Shown here piece after piece: positions 1 through 8,709 of a stretch of 35,871 bases of DNA; the first letter of the stretch is position 1, and each line of letters begins with the position of its first letter. Location: positions 1 through 35,871 of the forward strand of contig PLNQ01000112.1 in the NCBI GenBank assembly GCA_003141815.1. The letters run 5' to 3'. A program made the position numbers and the translations under genes. Under the pieces are notes generated by a model. That model made no database searches. It saw nothing but the letters and a program-made list of their open reading frames with translations, and was not told where the DNA came from. Source of the DNA: Acidimicrobiaceae bacterium (GTDB lineage Bacteria > Actinomycetota > Acidimicrobiia > Acidimicrobiales > RAAP-2).

Positions 1-147
1 CTAACCATCATGCGTGTCACACTCGTTTGAGAAACTGTGTACGTGACAAAAAGGATTGAAAAGCAGTCGACAAACCTCGTCGAGGCCATCGGAAGCATCT
101 AGGTCGATTTCTCTTGTCAATACATCATTTCGTGCTATGAATCGTCC

Positions 148-1335
148 ATGGATTTCCGCACTCGTGACGTTTCACTGAAGAATCCCGGCTCATTGCTTCT
201 TCTTGCGATGCTGGCTGTCACCAGCCTCATCGGCGTCGTCCTGTTCGTACCAATTGGTCCGGCCGCGGCGTCCAGCACGTTTCCCACCATGAACGACTCG
301 GGCGGTATCTACTGGCGGTCAGCACCGAATTGGAACGATTCGGTCGCCCAGTCGGGCAACGGGTTCTATCCGGGCACGTACGTGAGCGTGAGTTGCTACG
401 AGTCGGGCACCACAGTACCGGGCAGTGCTGACACCATGTGGGTGCAGGCTTCATGGGTATCGGGCCCCGGGCACGGCTCGGGCTGGATGAATGAGCACTA
501 TGTCAATGACAATGCCGCAATCAACCATGCGGCGGCGGATGTTCCCCCATGCGACGGCTCATCTTCCACATCGTCTCCCACATCTACATCGCCTCCCACA
601 TCGACATCGAATCAAACGTCAGGTGGGCCGCCGAGCCAGTTGATCGCAGGCACTGTGGTTTGCGATTCGGGTCGCTCCGTGGCTGGCGTCTGGGTGCAGT
701 CGAGCGCTGGCGCGTCTCATTTTGCGAGTTGGAAGGCAGAAGCCTGGCTTAACGTGGCGCAATATCACGCGTATGTTTCTCCTGGTGGCACTATCAGCAT
801 TCATGTTGGATGTGGCCGACACGGGGCAGTCGATTGGACTAGCGACAACTGGACAGCGGCAGTCGCGGTGGGATCGGCCGCTCGGGTCATCAACGTCCTC
901 TGCTCCGACGGTACGAGCACCGGCAGCGGGATTCGTTGCGCCATCCCGACACAGGGCCGTACTGAAACTTGGGGTAACCCGGGCCAAGCGGGAAACTGCA
1001 CGTGGGAGGCTTCGAAGCTGATGTATGACGCAATTGGCGCGTATCCCGGATGGGGGGGCAATGCCCTTGTTTGGGCAACGAACGCGAGCCGAACGGGATG
1101 GACAGTCTCGCAGTTTCCGATGGTCAATTCGATCTTCGTCTCCCAGCCCGGATACGGGACTCCGAGTTCTGAAGGCCACGTGGGATGGGTGACGAACGTT
1201 AGCTCGGATGGTCGAAGCTTTTCCGCCACTGAGATGAACGTCAGCGGGCTCTACTCGCTGTATCGGGGTCGTTCACATGATTTGAATTCTACGATGCGCT
1301 TCGTCCTGATTCCGCCAAGCCCGCCGGTTGGCTAA
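148..1335 (+). CDS. Secreted protein with SH3-like N-terminal region and C-terminal CHAP-type (Cys/His amidohydrolase) domain
   Basis: Signal-like N-terminus (LLLLAMLAVTSLIGVVLFVP...AAA); Ser/Thr/Pro linker; CHAP-like NCTWEASKLMYD (Cys) and EGHVGWVTNVSSDGRSFSATEMN (His). Confidence 0.75.
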   Translation: MDFRTRDVSLKNPGSLLLLAMLAVTSLIGVVLFVPIGPAAASSTFPTMNDSGGIYWRSAPNWNDSVAQSGNGFYPGTYVSVSCYESGTTVPGSADTMWVQASWVSGPGHGSGWMNEHYVNDNAAINHAAADVPPCDGSSSTSSPTSTSPPTSTSNQTSGGPPSQLIAGTVVCDSGRSVAGVWVQSSAGASHFASWKAEAWLNVAQYHAYVSPGGTISIHVGCGRHGAVDWTSDNWTAAVAVGSAARVINVLCSDGTSTGSGIRCAIPTQGRTETWGNPGQAGNCTWEASKLMYDAIGAYPGWGGNALVWATNASRTGWTVSQFPMVNSIFVSQPGYGTPSSEGHVGWVTNVSSDGRSFSATEMNVSGLYSLYRGRSHDLNSTMRFVLIPPSPPVG

Positions 1336-1903
1336 GTCACAGTTTCGCGATCTCGTTCCGGGCAGTTATCGAATCGGCTGCCAGGTCGATAGCGTAGAGC
1401 GCCGGAAGTGCCCTTGGGCGAGATTGCAGCGACCAACTGCAGCCCAAGCGCAGTCGGTCACCGACTGTAACTAGATCGTGGGTCCCGAGGTTCAACGATT
1501 AGCTCCTCCGCGGCGAGTCTGAAGACTGGACGGCGAGCGACGTCGAAGAGGACGTCGTTGCCAACACTCAGACCAGAGCTGGCCGAAAAATCGAAGACAA
1601 AGAGTGGCCTGCCCCAGGGTTTAGTTACCTCGTTTTGATGAAGAACAGGCCTTAGATGAAAGGCTGTTAACCGAACCGTCAGTCCCCGACAACGAATTTG
1701 GGACGACTACTGCAGTGGACGACAGAGGCCAAGGATGGCCGCAAACGAAGACGATCGCGTCGTTCATTGTGACCGAACCCGCTTCCCAAATGCAAACAAA
1801 CAGCGAAACTGAGGATGGGCTTCAAGAGACGACGAGTTTATGGGGCTATGTTAGGCAGCCTAATAGGCATGTCAAGGTACTTTCCGAAGACGAGGATCAT
1901 CTC

Positions 1904-2728
1904 ATGAGCGAAATGGATACTTCGAATTATATGAAAACTCGACCAAGAACAGCAAATTATAGATTTTGGAACATTGGTGTCGCGGCGGTCATCAGTGCAG
2001 TGTTCGGTAGTTCCGCAGTGAGTCCGAACCTTGCGATGGCGGCAAGTTCACACCGGCTTAAGCATGCATCCATCAAGTGGGCCTTCGCACCCAACGCAAT
2101 TGATGCCAACACGCACCCAATTTTAAGTTACAGCGCCACAAAGTCGGCGCCAAGCGATCTCATCGTTATACAGAAGCAGTACGGAGGGGTGTGGCGTGAC
2201 GTGGCGAGACTTCACAGTATGGGCGGGACCTATCAGGCGGCGGCGGTGCTTCAAGGGGAATACAACTTCCGGATGGAGATCCGCAGTAATTTAGGCAAGA
2301 TGCTCGCGAAAGAGATCAAGCCACTCTACGTGTACGCAGATGTGCCACTCACTGAGTTCGCTGGGACTGGATCGGGCGGCACCGTCGTTGTGGGTCAGAA
2401 CTTGTTCGTGTACGTGGCAACGGATAGTTATGGTGGAGATTTTCTCAAGATTCTGAATTCCACTTGCCGCTCGGTCAACCTTCAAGTTGCGTACGTCAAA
2501 GGGCCGTACTTTACGCCCTCACCTAGCGCGACTTTGACTGCGGTAACGACAGTTGCCGATCCAGTGGTTCTCACGCTGATTTCTGGAACGTCTGGTGTGA
2601 TCCAAACTACGATGTCGAAAGATATCACCGTTCAAATGTCAGCCATCGACGGCGATGGTGGAGATACGGCATATATGGCCGGCACTCTCAATTGCTATAC
2701 AACAACCGGCATGAATCAGACTGGCTAG
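1904..2728 (+). CDS. Secreted protein of unknown function
   Basis: In-frame ATG at 1904 (MSEMDTSNYMK...) within the longer ORF, followed by a hydrophobic segment ending in AMA-A; no family recognised. Confidence 0.55.
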   Translation: MSEMDTSNYMKTRPRTANYRFWNIGVAAVISAVFGSSAVSPNLAMAASSHRLKHASIKWAFAPNAIDANTHPILSYSATKSAPSDLIVIQKQYGGVWRDVARLHSMGGTYQAAAVLQGEYNFRMEIRSNLGKMLAKEIKPLYVYADVPLTEFAGTGSGGTVVVGQNLFVYVATDSYGGDFLKILNSTCRSVNLQVAYVKGPYFTPSPSATLTAVTTVADPVVLTLISGTSGVIQTTMSKDITVQMSAIDGDGGDTAYMAGTLNCYTTTGMNQTG

Positions 2729-3051
2729 TGGGTAGGAGACTCAGGCGCACCGATTTCAGCGACGGCTATGGCGGGATCAATCACAATCTATAGCGAGGTC
2801 AAACTTTCAACTGGATCTTCGGTAGTCTCGTCTGCCGCCGGGTAGCTCAATTGTCGGGCCCACGCGCAGCCCCTGGTTCAAACCAGCCTTGCTCAGATCT
2901 GGTCTCGCCGACGAGCATGTAAGGAAGGAATGTTTGCGAACTCCACACGCCGTCGCCGTTGAATTCAGACTTGTGTTTCATTCATGACATGTACGGGTGT
3001 CTCAGGTATGTCAGTCCCCCAACAAAGGTGTCGTCCCGAGTGACTGGGGCG

Positions 3052-3720
3052 TCAGTTGGGGTTCTTAATCCCCGCGAGGATGATGTCGACCAACCGTTGG
3101 AGGTTTGCGCCGTCAACTCCGCTCTGACCGGCCGCGTGACAGGTTCCCATGACGAGGTTCAACATATCTTTGGTGGCAACGTCGTCTCGTACCCGGCCCG
3201 CGTCGACGGCGCGTTGACGAAGTACGTCGATGCGCACCATCAGTTCTTCGAGCACGTCAAAGAAGCGAACCTTGATGTCGATGCCAGCTTGGCCAAGGGC
3301 GTCGAAGAGGTCGTGCTTCTCTGACGCTTGGTGGGCGAACTCACGCAGGAACGAGCACAGACCTTCTTGCGCGTCGGGGTTCTTCGCGCACTCGTCGGCC
3401 GTCGCGATGAGACCTCTGAGGCGCGTGACGACGATCTCTTCGTAGAGCGCTTCCTTCGTGGGGAAGTGGCGGTACAAGGTCCCGATGCCGACGCCCGCGC
3501 GTTCAGCGACAATGTCGATGGGGACCGTGACGCCATCGAGGGCAAAAATTTCTTCGGCCGCTAGCAGGATCTTTTCGTGATTTCTTGCTGCATCGGCGCG
3601 CATGGGACGGGGCTCGCACATCGCTGAATCTGCTGATGGCGCTGTGACTACGGCACCGGACGTCGCGTGGACGCTGCGGTGATCCTCACTCATGAGTCCT
3701 CCCAACGGTGATGCTGACAA
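3052..3720 (-). CDS. TetR/AcrR family transcriptional regulator
   Basis: N-terminal HTH: ARNHEKILLAAEEIFALDGVTVPIDIVAERAGVGIGTLYRHFPTKEALYEEIV; divergent from an MFS exporter. Confidence 0.9.
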   Translation of the reverse strand: MSASPLGGLMSEDHRSVHATSGAVVTAPSADSAMCEPRPMRADAARNHEKILLAAEEIFALDGVTVPIDIVAERAGVGIGTLYRHFPTKEALYEEIVVTRLRGLIATADECAKNPDAQEGLCSFLREFAHQASEKHDLFDALGQAGIDIKVRFFDVLEELMVRIDVLRQRAVDAGRVRDDVATKDMLNLVMGTCHAAGQSGVDGANLQRLVDIILAGIKNPN

Positions 3721-3752
3721 ACGGAACCATCGTTACTATAGTGGAATTTATC

Positions 3753-3779
3753 CGGAACCGTAGTTCCGATTTAAATCGG
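3753..3779. promoter_or_regulatory. Putative TetR operator: two overlapping palindromes between tetR and MFS gene
   Basis: CGGAAC-CGTA-GTTCCG (3753-3768) and perfect 14-bp palindrome CCGATTTAAATCGG (3766-3779). Confidence 0.55.
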
Positions 3780-3855
3780 TCCGCGTCCAGAGTTTTCGCA
3801 GTTCGCAAGTGATTCAGCCCCCCGCAGTACTAGCCATACCGGAAGGAAGAGATAC

Positions 3856-5370
3856 ATGACCTCAGACGTCATCGATAAGAGCGCACCGATGGAGGAGACC
3901 GCACCGGATCCCAAGCGCTATTGGACCCTCGCGATCATCGCAATCGCTCAACTCATCATCGTGCTCGACGCCACGGTCGTCGTCGTGGCACTGCCGAGCG
4001 CGCAACGCGCCCTGCACATCTCCGTCGCGAACCGACAGTGGGTGATGAGTGCTTACACCCTCGCCTTTGGAAGTTTCTTGTTACTCGGTGGCCGCATCGC
4101 GGACTACCTCGGACGTCGGCGCGTCTTCGTCATTGGACTCATTGGATTCGGTCTAGCGTCGGGCATCGCGGGACTGGCACCGAATCAAGCCATGCTCTTC
4201 GGAGCGCGCGCCGTCCAGGGCGCCTTCGGCGCTCTCATGGCGCCAGCGGCACTGTCCTTGTTGACGGTGACCTTTACCGAAGCGCGTGAGCGCGCGCGAG
4301 CCTTCGGGGTCTACGGCGCGATCGCCGGTGGGGGCGCCGCTCTCGGCCTGGTGCTCGGCGGTGTTCTCACGCAGTACGCCTCGTGGCGTTGGACGCTGTT
4401 GATCAACGTGCCCATCGCGATCCTCGCCGCCGTCGCGGCCACGCTGGTGATCCGAGAAAGTCGAGTGGAGAGCCGTCACGGTTACGACCTGCCCGGCGCG
4501 CTGACTTCAACGGTGGGACTTTTTCTCCTCGTCTACGGCTTCACGATGGTCGCGTCGCACGGATGGGAATCGATGTTGACGGTGTCGCTGTTGTCGGGAG
4601 GCGTGTTGATCCTCGCGGCCTTCGTCATCATTGAACTGCGTTCCACGCAGCCGTTACTTCCGCTGAAGGTCGTCCTCGATCGCACGCGCGGCGGATCGTT
4701 CCTCGCGTCGCTGTTGGTCGGTATGGCCATGCTCGGGACGTTCTTGTTTCTTACCTACTTCTTGCAGGGAACCTTGGGCTACAGCGCGCTGAAGACGGGC
4801 TTCGCCTTCCTGCCATTCTCGGCGGGCATCATTGTTGGCGCGGGTCTCGCGAGTCGGCTCTTGCCGCGGACCGGGCCGCGGGGACTGATGATCACCGGTC
4901 TTTCATTGGCGACCCTGGGACTGCTCTGGTTCTCACGGCTCACTTCAGGCAGCTCGTACGTGACCCACGTCTTGGCCGGTGAGATCCTCGTGAGCATTGG
5001 GATGGGAATCACGTTCGTGCCAATGAACAGCACCTCGCTCTTTGGTGTCGACGAGGAGAACGCTGGCGTGGCGAGTGCGCTCGTCAACACCACCCAACAA
5101 GTCGGTGGTGCCGTGGGCACGGCCTTATTGAACACAATCGCGGCCTCGGCCACCGTCAGCTACTTGGCGCTTCGTGTCCACAACGCCTCGACGCTGAGCG
5201 CGGGCGCGGTGCACGGCTACACGACGGCCTTTGAAGTGAGTGCTGCGTTGGTGGCGGTGTCAGCAATCGTCGCTGGTCTCTTGATTGGCGGAAAACATGA
5301 GCACGCTGACCTCAAGAGCGACGTCGGTGCGCCAAGTGTCGCGCAGGGTACGGAGTTCGCCCTGGAGTAA
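3856..5370 (+). CDS. MFS drug:H+ antiporter, DHA2 (EmrB/QacA-like) family
   Basis: Multiple TM segments; LDATVVVVALPSAQRALHIS...WVMSAYTLAFGSFLLLGGRIADYLGRRRVF, typical DHA2 motif A; upstream GGAAGGAAGAG RBS. Confidence 0.92.
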   Translation: MTSDVIDKSAPMEETAPDPKRYWTLAIIAIAQLIIVLDATVVVVALPSAQRALHISVANRQWVMSAYTLAFGSFLLLGGRIADYLGRRRVFVIGLIGFGLASGIAGLAPNQAMLFGARAVQGAFGALMAPAALSLLTVTFTEARERARAFGVYGAIAGGGAALGLVLGGVLTQYASWRWTLLINVPIAILAAVAATLVIRESRVESRHGYDLPGALTSTVGLFLLVYGFTMVASHGWESMLTVSLLSGGVLILAAFVIIELRSTQPLLPLKVVLDRTRGGSFLASLLVGMAMLGTFLFLTYFLQGTLGYSALKTGFAFLPFSAGIIVGAGLASRLLPRTGPRGLMITGLSLATLGLLWFSRLTSGSSYVTHVLAGEILVSIGMGITFVPMNSTSLFGVDEENAGVASALVNTTQQVGGAVGTALLNTIAASATVSYLALRVHNASTLSAGAVHGYTTAFEVSAALVAVSAIVAGLLIGGKHEHADLKSDVGAPSVAQGTEFALE

Positions 5371-5386
5371 GTCGTCCTTGACGGTC

Positions 5387-6316
5387 TTACGATGACGGCG
5401 GTGCCTCGAGGGGCACCGCCGTTTGTTCGTCCGCGGGTACGGCGAAGCGTTCGATCGTGGCGTTGAGTTCACCGCCGACCAAGATGGCGAGACCCGTGAG
5501 GTAGAGCCAGAAGATGAGGATGGCGACGCCGGCGAACGCGCCGTAGGTATTTCCGTAGGAACCGAAGCTCGAGGTGTAGAAGGAAAAGCCCCACGAGACG
5601 AGCGCCCAAACAATCGTTGCGATGAGCGCCCCGGGGCTGAACCAACGCCATGGAGCGCGCGTCCGATTGGGGGCCACGTAGTAGAGAAACGCCATCAAGA
5701 AATTCATCAGCCCAAGAGCGATGAGAAAGCGCAGTACCGTCCAGACGGCGCTGAACGCGGTGCCACCAATGGGTGCCGTGTGCTTGATGACGTTGCCCAA
5801 TTGGGGACCGAAGATGATCAGCGCTGAGGCAGCGCTCCCGAGGACGGTCGCGCCCAGCAGGAGTGGTATCGCCACGAGTCGCTTGGCGATGAACGAGCGG
5901 TCCCTCGAAAGGTCGTAGGCCATGTCCAAGCCTTCTTCGACGATGACCATGCCTGATGTCGCGCTCCACAACGCCACCACGCACGCCACCACCGTGGTGA
6001 TGAGGTCGGCGCTGGAACGTTGCGTGGCGTGCGAGATCGCTCCGGTGAAGACCTGCGCCGCGCCAGCCGGCAATGATTTGGTGACGCCGTGAAGCAGATT
6101 GAGCACGACGCCGCGCGACACCGTAACAAGCGTGGCGATGCCCAAAAGGGCGATGATGATCGGAAAGATGGCGAGGAACCAGCGGTAGGCGAACGCGCCC
6201 GCGGCGACGTTGACGCGATTCATCTTCATATGCGTCAACGTCGATCGAAGGACCGCTAGCCAGCCATGTACAGGTTTCGCTTCAGCGCTCGTCAAGACCC
6301 CATCTTTACCTGTCAT
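5387..6316 (-). CDS. YihY/BrkB family inner membrane protein
   Basis: VNVAAGAFAYRWFLAIFPIIIALLGIATLV ... APNRTRAPWRWFSPGALIATIVWALVSWGFSFYTSSFGSYGNTYGAFAGVAILIFWLYLTGLAILVGGELNA is characteristic of the family. Confidence 0.9.
   Translation of the reverse strand: MTGKDGVLTSAEAKPVHGWLAVLRSTLTHMKMNRVNVAAGAFAYRWFLAIFPIIIALLGIATLVTVSRGVVLNLLHGVTKSLPAGAAQVFTGAISHATQRSSADLITTVVACVVALWSATSGMVIVEEGLDMAYDLSRDRSFIAKRLVAIPLLLGATVLGSAASALIIFGPQLGNVIKHTAPIGGTAFSAVWTVLRFLIALGLMNFLMAFLYYVAPNRTRAPWRWFSPGALIATIVWALVSWGFSFYTSSFGSYGNTYGAFAGVAILIFWLYLTGLAILVGGELNATIERFAVPADEQTAVPLEAPPSS
5395..5422. terminator. Stem-loop at convergent MFS / YihY gene ends (possible bidirectional terminator)
   Basis: ACGGCGGTGCC-TCGAGG-GGCACCGCCGT, 11-bp perfect stem, followed by TTGTT; overlaps the last codons of the minus-strand gene. 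Confidence 0.6.
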
Positions 6317-6339
6317 CGGTGAAGGCGTGGTCCTTGTCG

Positions 6340-6768
6340 CTAGAACGAGATTCCGCCGGTCGCGAAGAGGGCGACGGACGCCACGGCCATGATCGCGCAG
6401 GTGAGCCAGCCGAGGATATTGGCGACGTGACCATTGACGTAGTCGCCCATAAGTCGACGGTTGTTTGACACGATCATCACGATGACGAGCAGCGGCGCGG
6501 CGATAACACCGTTTATCACCGCGACGAAGACCAACAGTTTGATGGGGTTGACGCTCAAGAGACTGAGCGCCGTTCCACCCGGCGTTCCCACACCCACGAG
6601 GCCGTAGAACAGCGGTGCCTCACGAACGGACTTGGAGAATCCCCAATCTTTGCGAATGAGACCCGATAGTCCGACCGACCCTGACGCGGCGAGTACGGGC
6701 ACGTCGAAGCCGGCAACCGGGTCAGCCAGGCCGTGTTTCGATGTCTCTCGTGCGAGCACGTTGCTCAC
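6340..6768 (-). pseudogene. C-terminal fragment of an NRAMP-family divalent metal transporter
   Basis: REAPLFYGLVGVGTPGGTALSLLSVNPIKLLVFVAVINGVIAAPLLVIVMIVSNNRRLMGDYVNGHVANILGWLTCAIMAVASVAL matches the NRAMP C-terminal part; the N-terminal TMs are absent. Confidence 0.75.
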
Positions 6769-6841
6769 GCTGACGTCAACGCGGCGCGCAACATCCTTCG
6801 GGCCGGTAGAGCCTAGCAGGCTTTGCCTGCGGAGGTCGAAA

Positions 6842-7024
6842 CTAGGCCACTACCCGATAGTGCAGCTCGTAACAGAGATAGAGAGCCAACGAAAAGTCAT
6901 CGTCACTCAGCGCGTCGACCGGTCTGACCGGTGGGGTGGCACCAAGGGTTCCGGGTTGTCGCTGCAGCGCCGAGATGACCGTCGCGCTCAGAGGACCGCG
7001 CGGTCACGGCAGGAGTGGCCACTC
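6842..7024 (-). pseudogene. Fragment of a heme-oxygenase-like iron-containing redox enzyme
   Basis: Minus-strand reading WPLLP*PRGPLSATVISALQRQPGTLGATPPVRPVDALSDDDFSLALYLCYELHYRVVA*: matches the family signature (DDD..LALY.CYELHYR) with an in-frame TGA (7004-7006) and truncation after ELHYR. Confidence 0.65.
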
Positions 7025-7140
7025 GGCCTTCGATCGCGTGGGCGCCGTGTTCAGTCCTTGAGATGAATCAACGCGGACCTTGTTCGTTGCTCGCGGAACT
7101 GGAGCGGGGAACAGCAGACTCGACGACACGTCATATTTCG

Positions 7141-7347
7141 TCATTCCAGTCCCCACATCTGATCGAGCGAGGGACGCGGAGGGGCGAGCACGGTCTCCTC
7201 ATCGGTTACGACGTCAACGTCGAGCACCACTGTCGCACTCGCCGTGGTCGTCGCGGTGACGAGCAAGTCCGCCTTAAGTTCGTCGGCCCGCGCTATGAGT
7301 TTCAATTGGCGGTCATCCGCCGCTTGTCGTCTGTCAAATCGTTTCAT
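7141..7347 (-). CDS. Small hypothetical protein (68 aa)
   Basis: ATG start with RBS AAAGGGGAAG upstream on the minus strand; no recognised domain. Confidence 0.55.
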   Translation of the reverse strand: MKRFDRRQAADDRQLKLIARADELKADLLVTATTTASATVVLDVDVVTDEETVLAPPRPSLDQMWGLE

Positions 7348-7617
7348 GAGTCTTCCCCTTTCTTGGTCGTCATAACGTACTGCACTTGCGTTACTTTCGT
7401 TTCCTTTCGCGAGGACTGTTTCGAAACGGGCATCCAGTTCGCGTCAGGAAACGAGGGTCTTCATTCCGTCTTACTGATCTCGAATAACTCGCGCACAAAT
7501 GCCTCGAGCTGTCGAAGTAGTTCGAGTGACGTCAGAGGTTGCTCCGCCATCTGACCGGCACTGTTTCCTCGATGCGTTGCTCTTGGCGTCACGTTGAAGT
7601 TGCGCTTCGGGGTATCG

Positions 7618-7661
7618 CCGTCGACAGGGATTAGGGGGAGGCGCGTAATCCCTGTCGACGG
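7618..7661. repeat. Perfect 16-bp inverted repeat with 12-nt loop downstream of the CsbD-like gene
   Basis: CCGTCGACAGGGATTA-GGGGGAGGCGCG-TAATCCCTGTCGACGG. Confidence 0.9.
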
Positions 7662-7695
7662 GCGGTCTGTTGTGTCCAGCGAGTGGACGATTGTT

Positions 7696-7869
7696 CTATT
7701 CCTTGAAAGCATCTCTGACCTTCTCTCCGGCCTGCATCAGATGGCCTAGCTTCTGGTCGGTTCTTCCATCGGCTTCGAGTCGTTCGTCGCCAGCGATCTT
7801 CCCGGCGACTTCTTTCGTCTTGCCTTTGGCAACTCGCACGGTATTCCGCGCTTTGTCTCTGTGTCCCAT
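7696..7869 (-). CDS. CsbD-like stress protein (57 aa)
   Basis: MGHRDKARNTVRVAKGKTKEVAGKIAGDERLEADGRTDQKLGHLMQAGEKVRDAFKE; CsbD pattern (K.KE..G...GD..LEA.G..DQ..G). RBS AAAGGGA upstream. Confidence 0.85.
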   Translation of the reverse strand: MGHRDKARNTVRVAKGKTKEVAGKIAGDERLEADGRTDQKLGHLMQAGEKVRDAFKE

Positions 7870-8043
7870 TAGGCGTCCCTTTCTCATATCTCCTGGAGTG
7901 GCGAATGCCTTCCAGGTGCTGCACTCCCTTGCGATTGCTTTCGTCGGACCATCCACCGACGCTTCGATCGACCAACGCACACGGATTCACGGCGGGTCGT
8001 GACGTGGCGGCGCGTGGCGCTCTGGTGGACGGTGTTGGCTGAA

Positions 8044-8301
8044 CTATTCATGGATTGAACTCGAACTTCCTTGGGCTTCGACGATCCGCCAGTCGAAGGC
8101 GCGTCTGCTCGAACGCATCGGTCCACGCGATGGTGCCAATCGGAGATCGAAGCGACGAAACCACCGGTTTCGTGAATCAAAGGGGGACAGTCGCACGTTT
8201 GAAGGGAGAAAAGCCGTCTCGTGATGGGTAGAGACCCAGTACGCAACTGACCCAACGGCAATCGTGATGGCGATTAACGCCATTCCTGGAAGTCCCACCA
8301 C
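8044..8301 (-). CDS. Small single-TM hypothetical protein
   Basis: MVGLPGMALIAITIAVGSVAYWVS N-terminal hydrophobic helix; GAAGAAGG upstream of GTG; no homology recognised. Confidence 0.35.
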   Translation of the reverse strand: MVGLPGMALIAITIAVGSVAYWVSTHHETAFLPSNVRLSPFDSRNRWFRRFDLRLAPSRGPMRSSRRAFDWRIVEAQGSSSSIHE

Positions 8302-8709
8302 GCACCTTCTTCCGACAACCCTGACGCACTGTCAGGTGAGAGGAAAGCTGGGTCTAGACGTCCTTACAGGGGAGCGTAACAGCCTCGGGTGGACGGAAAT
8401 TGACACATTTGTGACTAATGTTTGACATGCTTTGAAGGTATTTCCTCGCGGACGATCCGTCTGAAAAGGCTTTATTTCTCGGCATATTTCAACGTATTTG
8501 ACGTCTCGAGGGCGCGGACGTCAGAGGAGCGACGTAAATTCTTTTTGCAATCGTCGTCCGTGTCGACTTTCCTTCGAGGATCACTGTTCGGTACCGCGGC
8601 ACGCGTAGTCCTCGCTCGATTGTGACGTGGAATGCCCGAATCAGCCGACGTCGACGTTCCATTGGCGAACGCTGAAAATCAGCGCCGAGGAGAGGTCAGC
8701 GCCCCTCTT

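Noticed and set aside
7461-7550. 29-aa minus ORF MAEQPLTSLELLRQLEAFVRELFEISKTE
   Set aside because: Helical-looking peptide but no convincing RBS; cannot be supported without comparative data.
7015-7554. 179-aa plus ORF
   Set aside because: Overlaps the opposite-strand 68-aa ORF with a good RBS and the redox-enzyme relic; no domain pattern.
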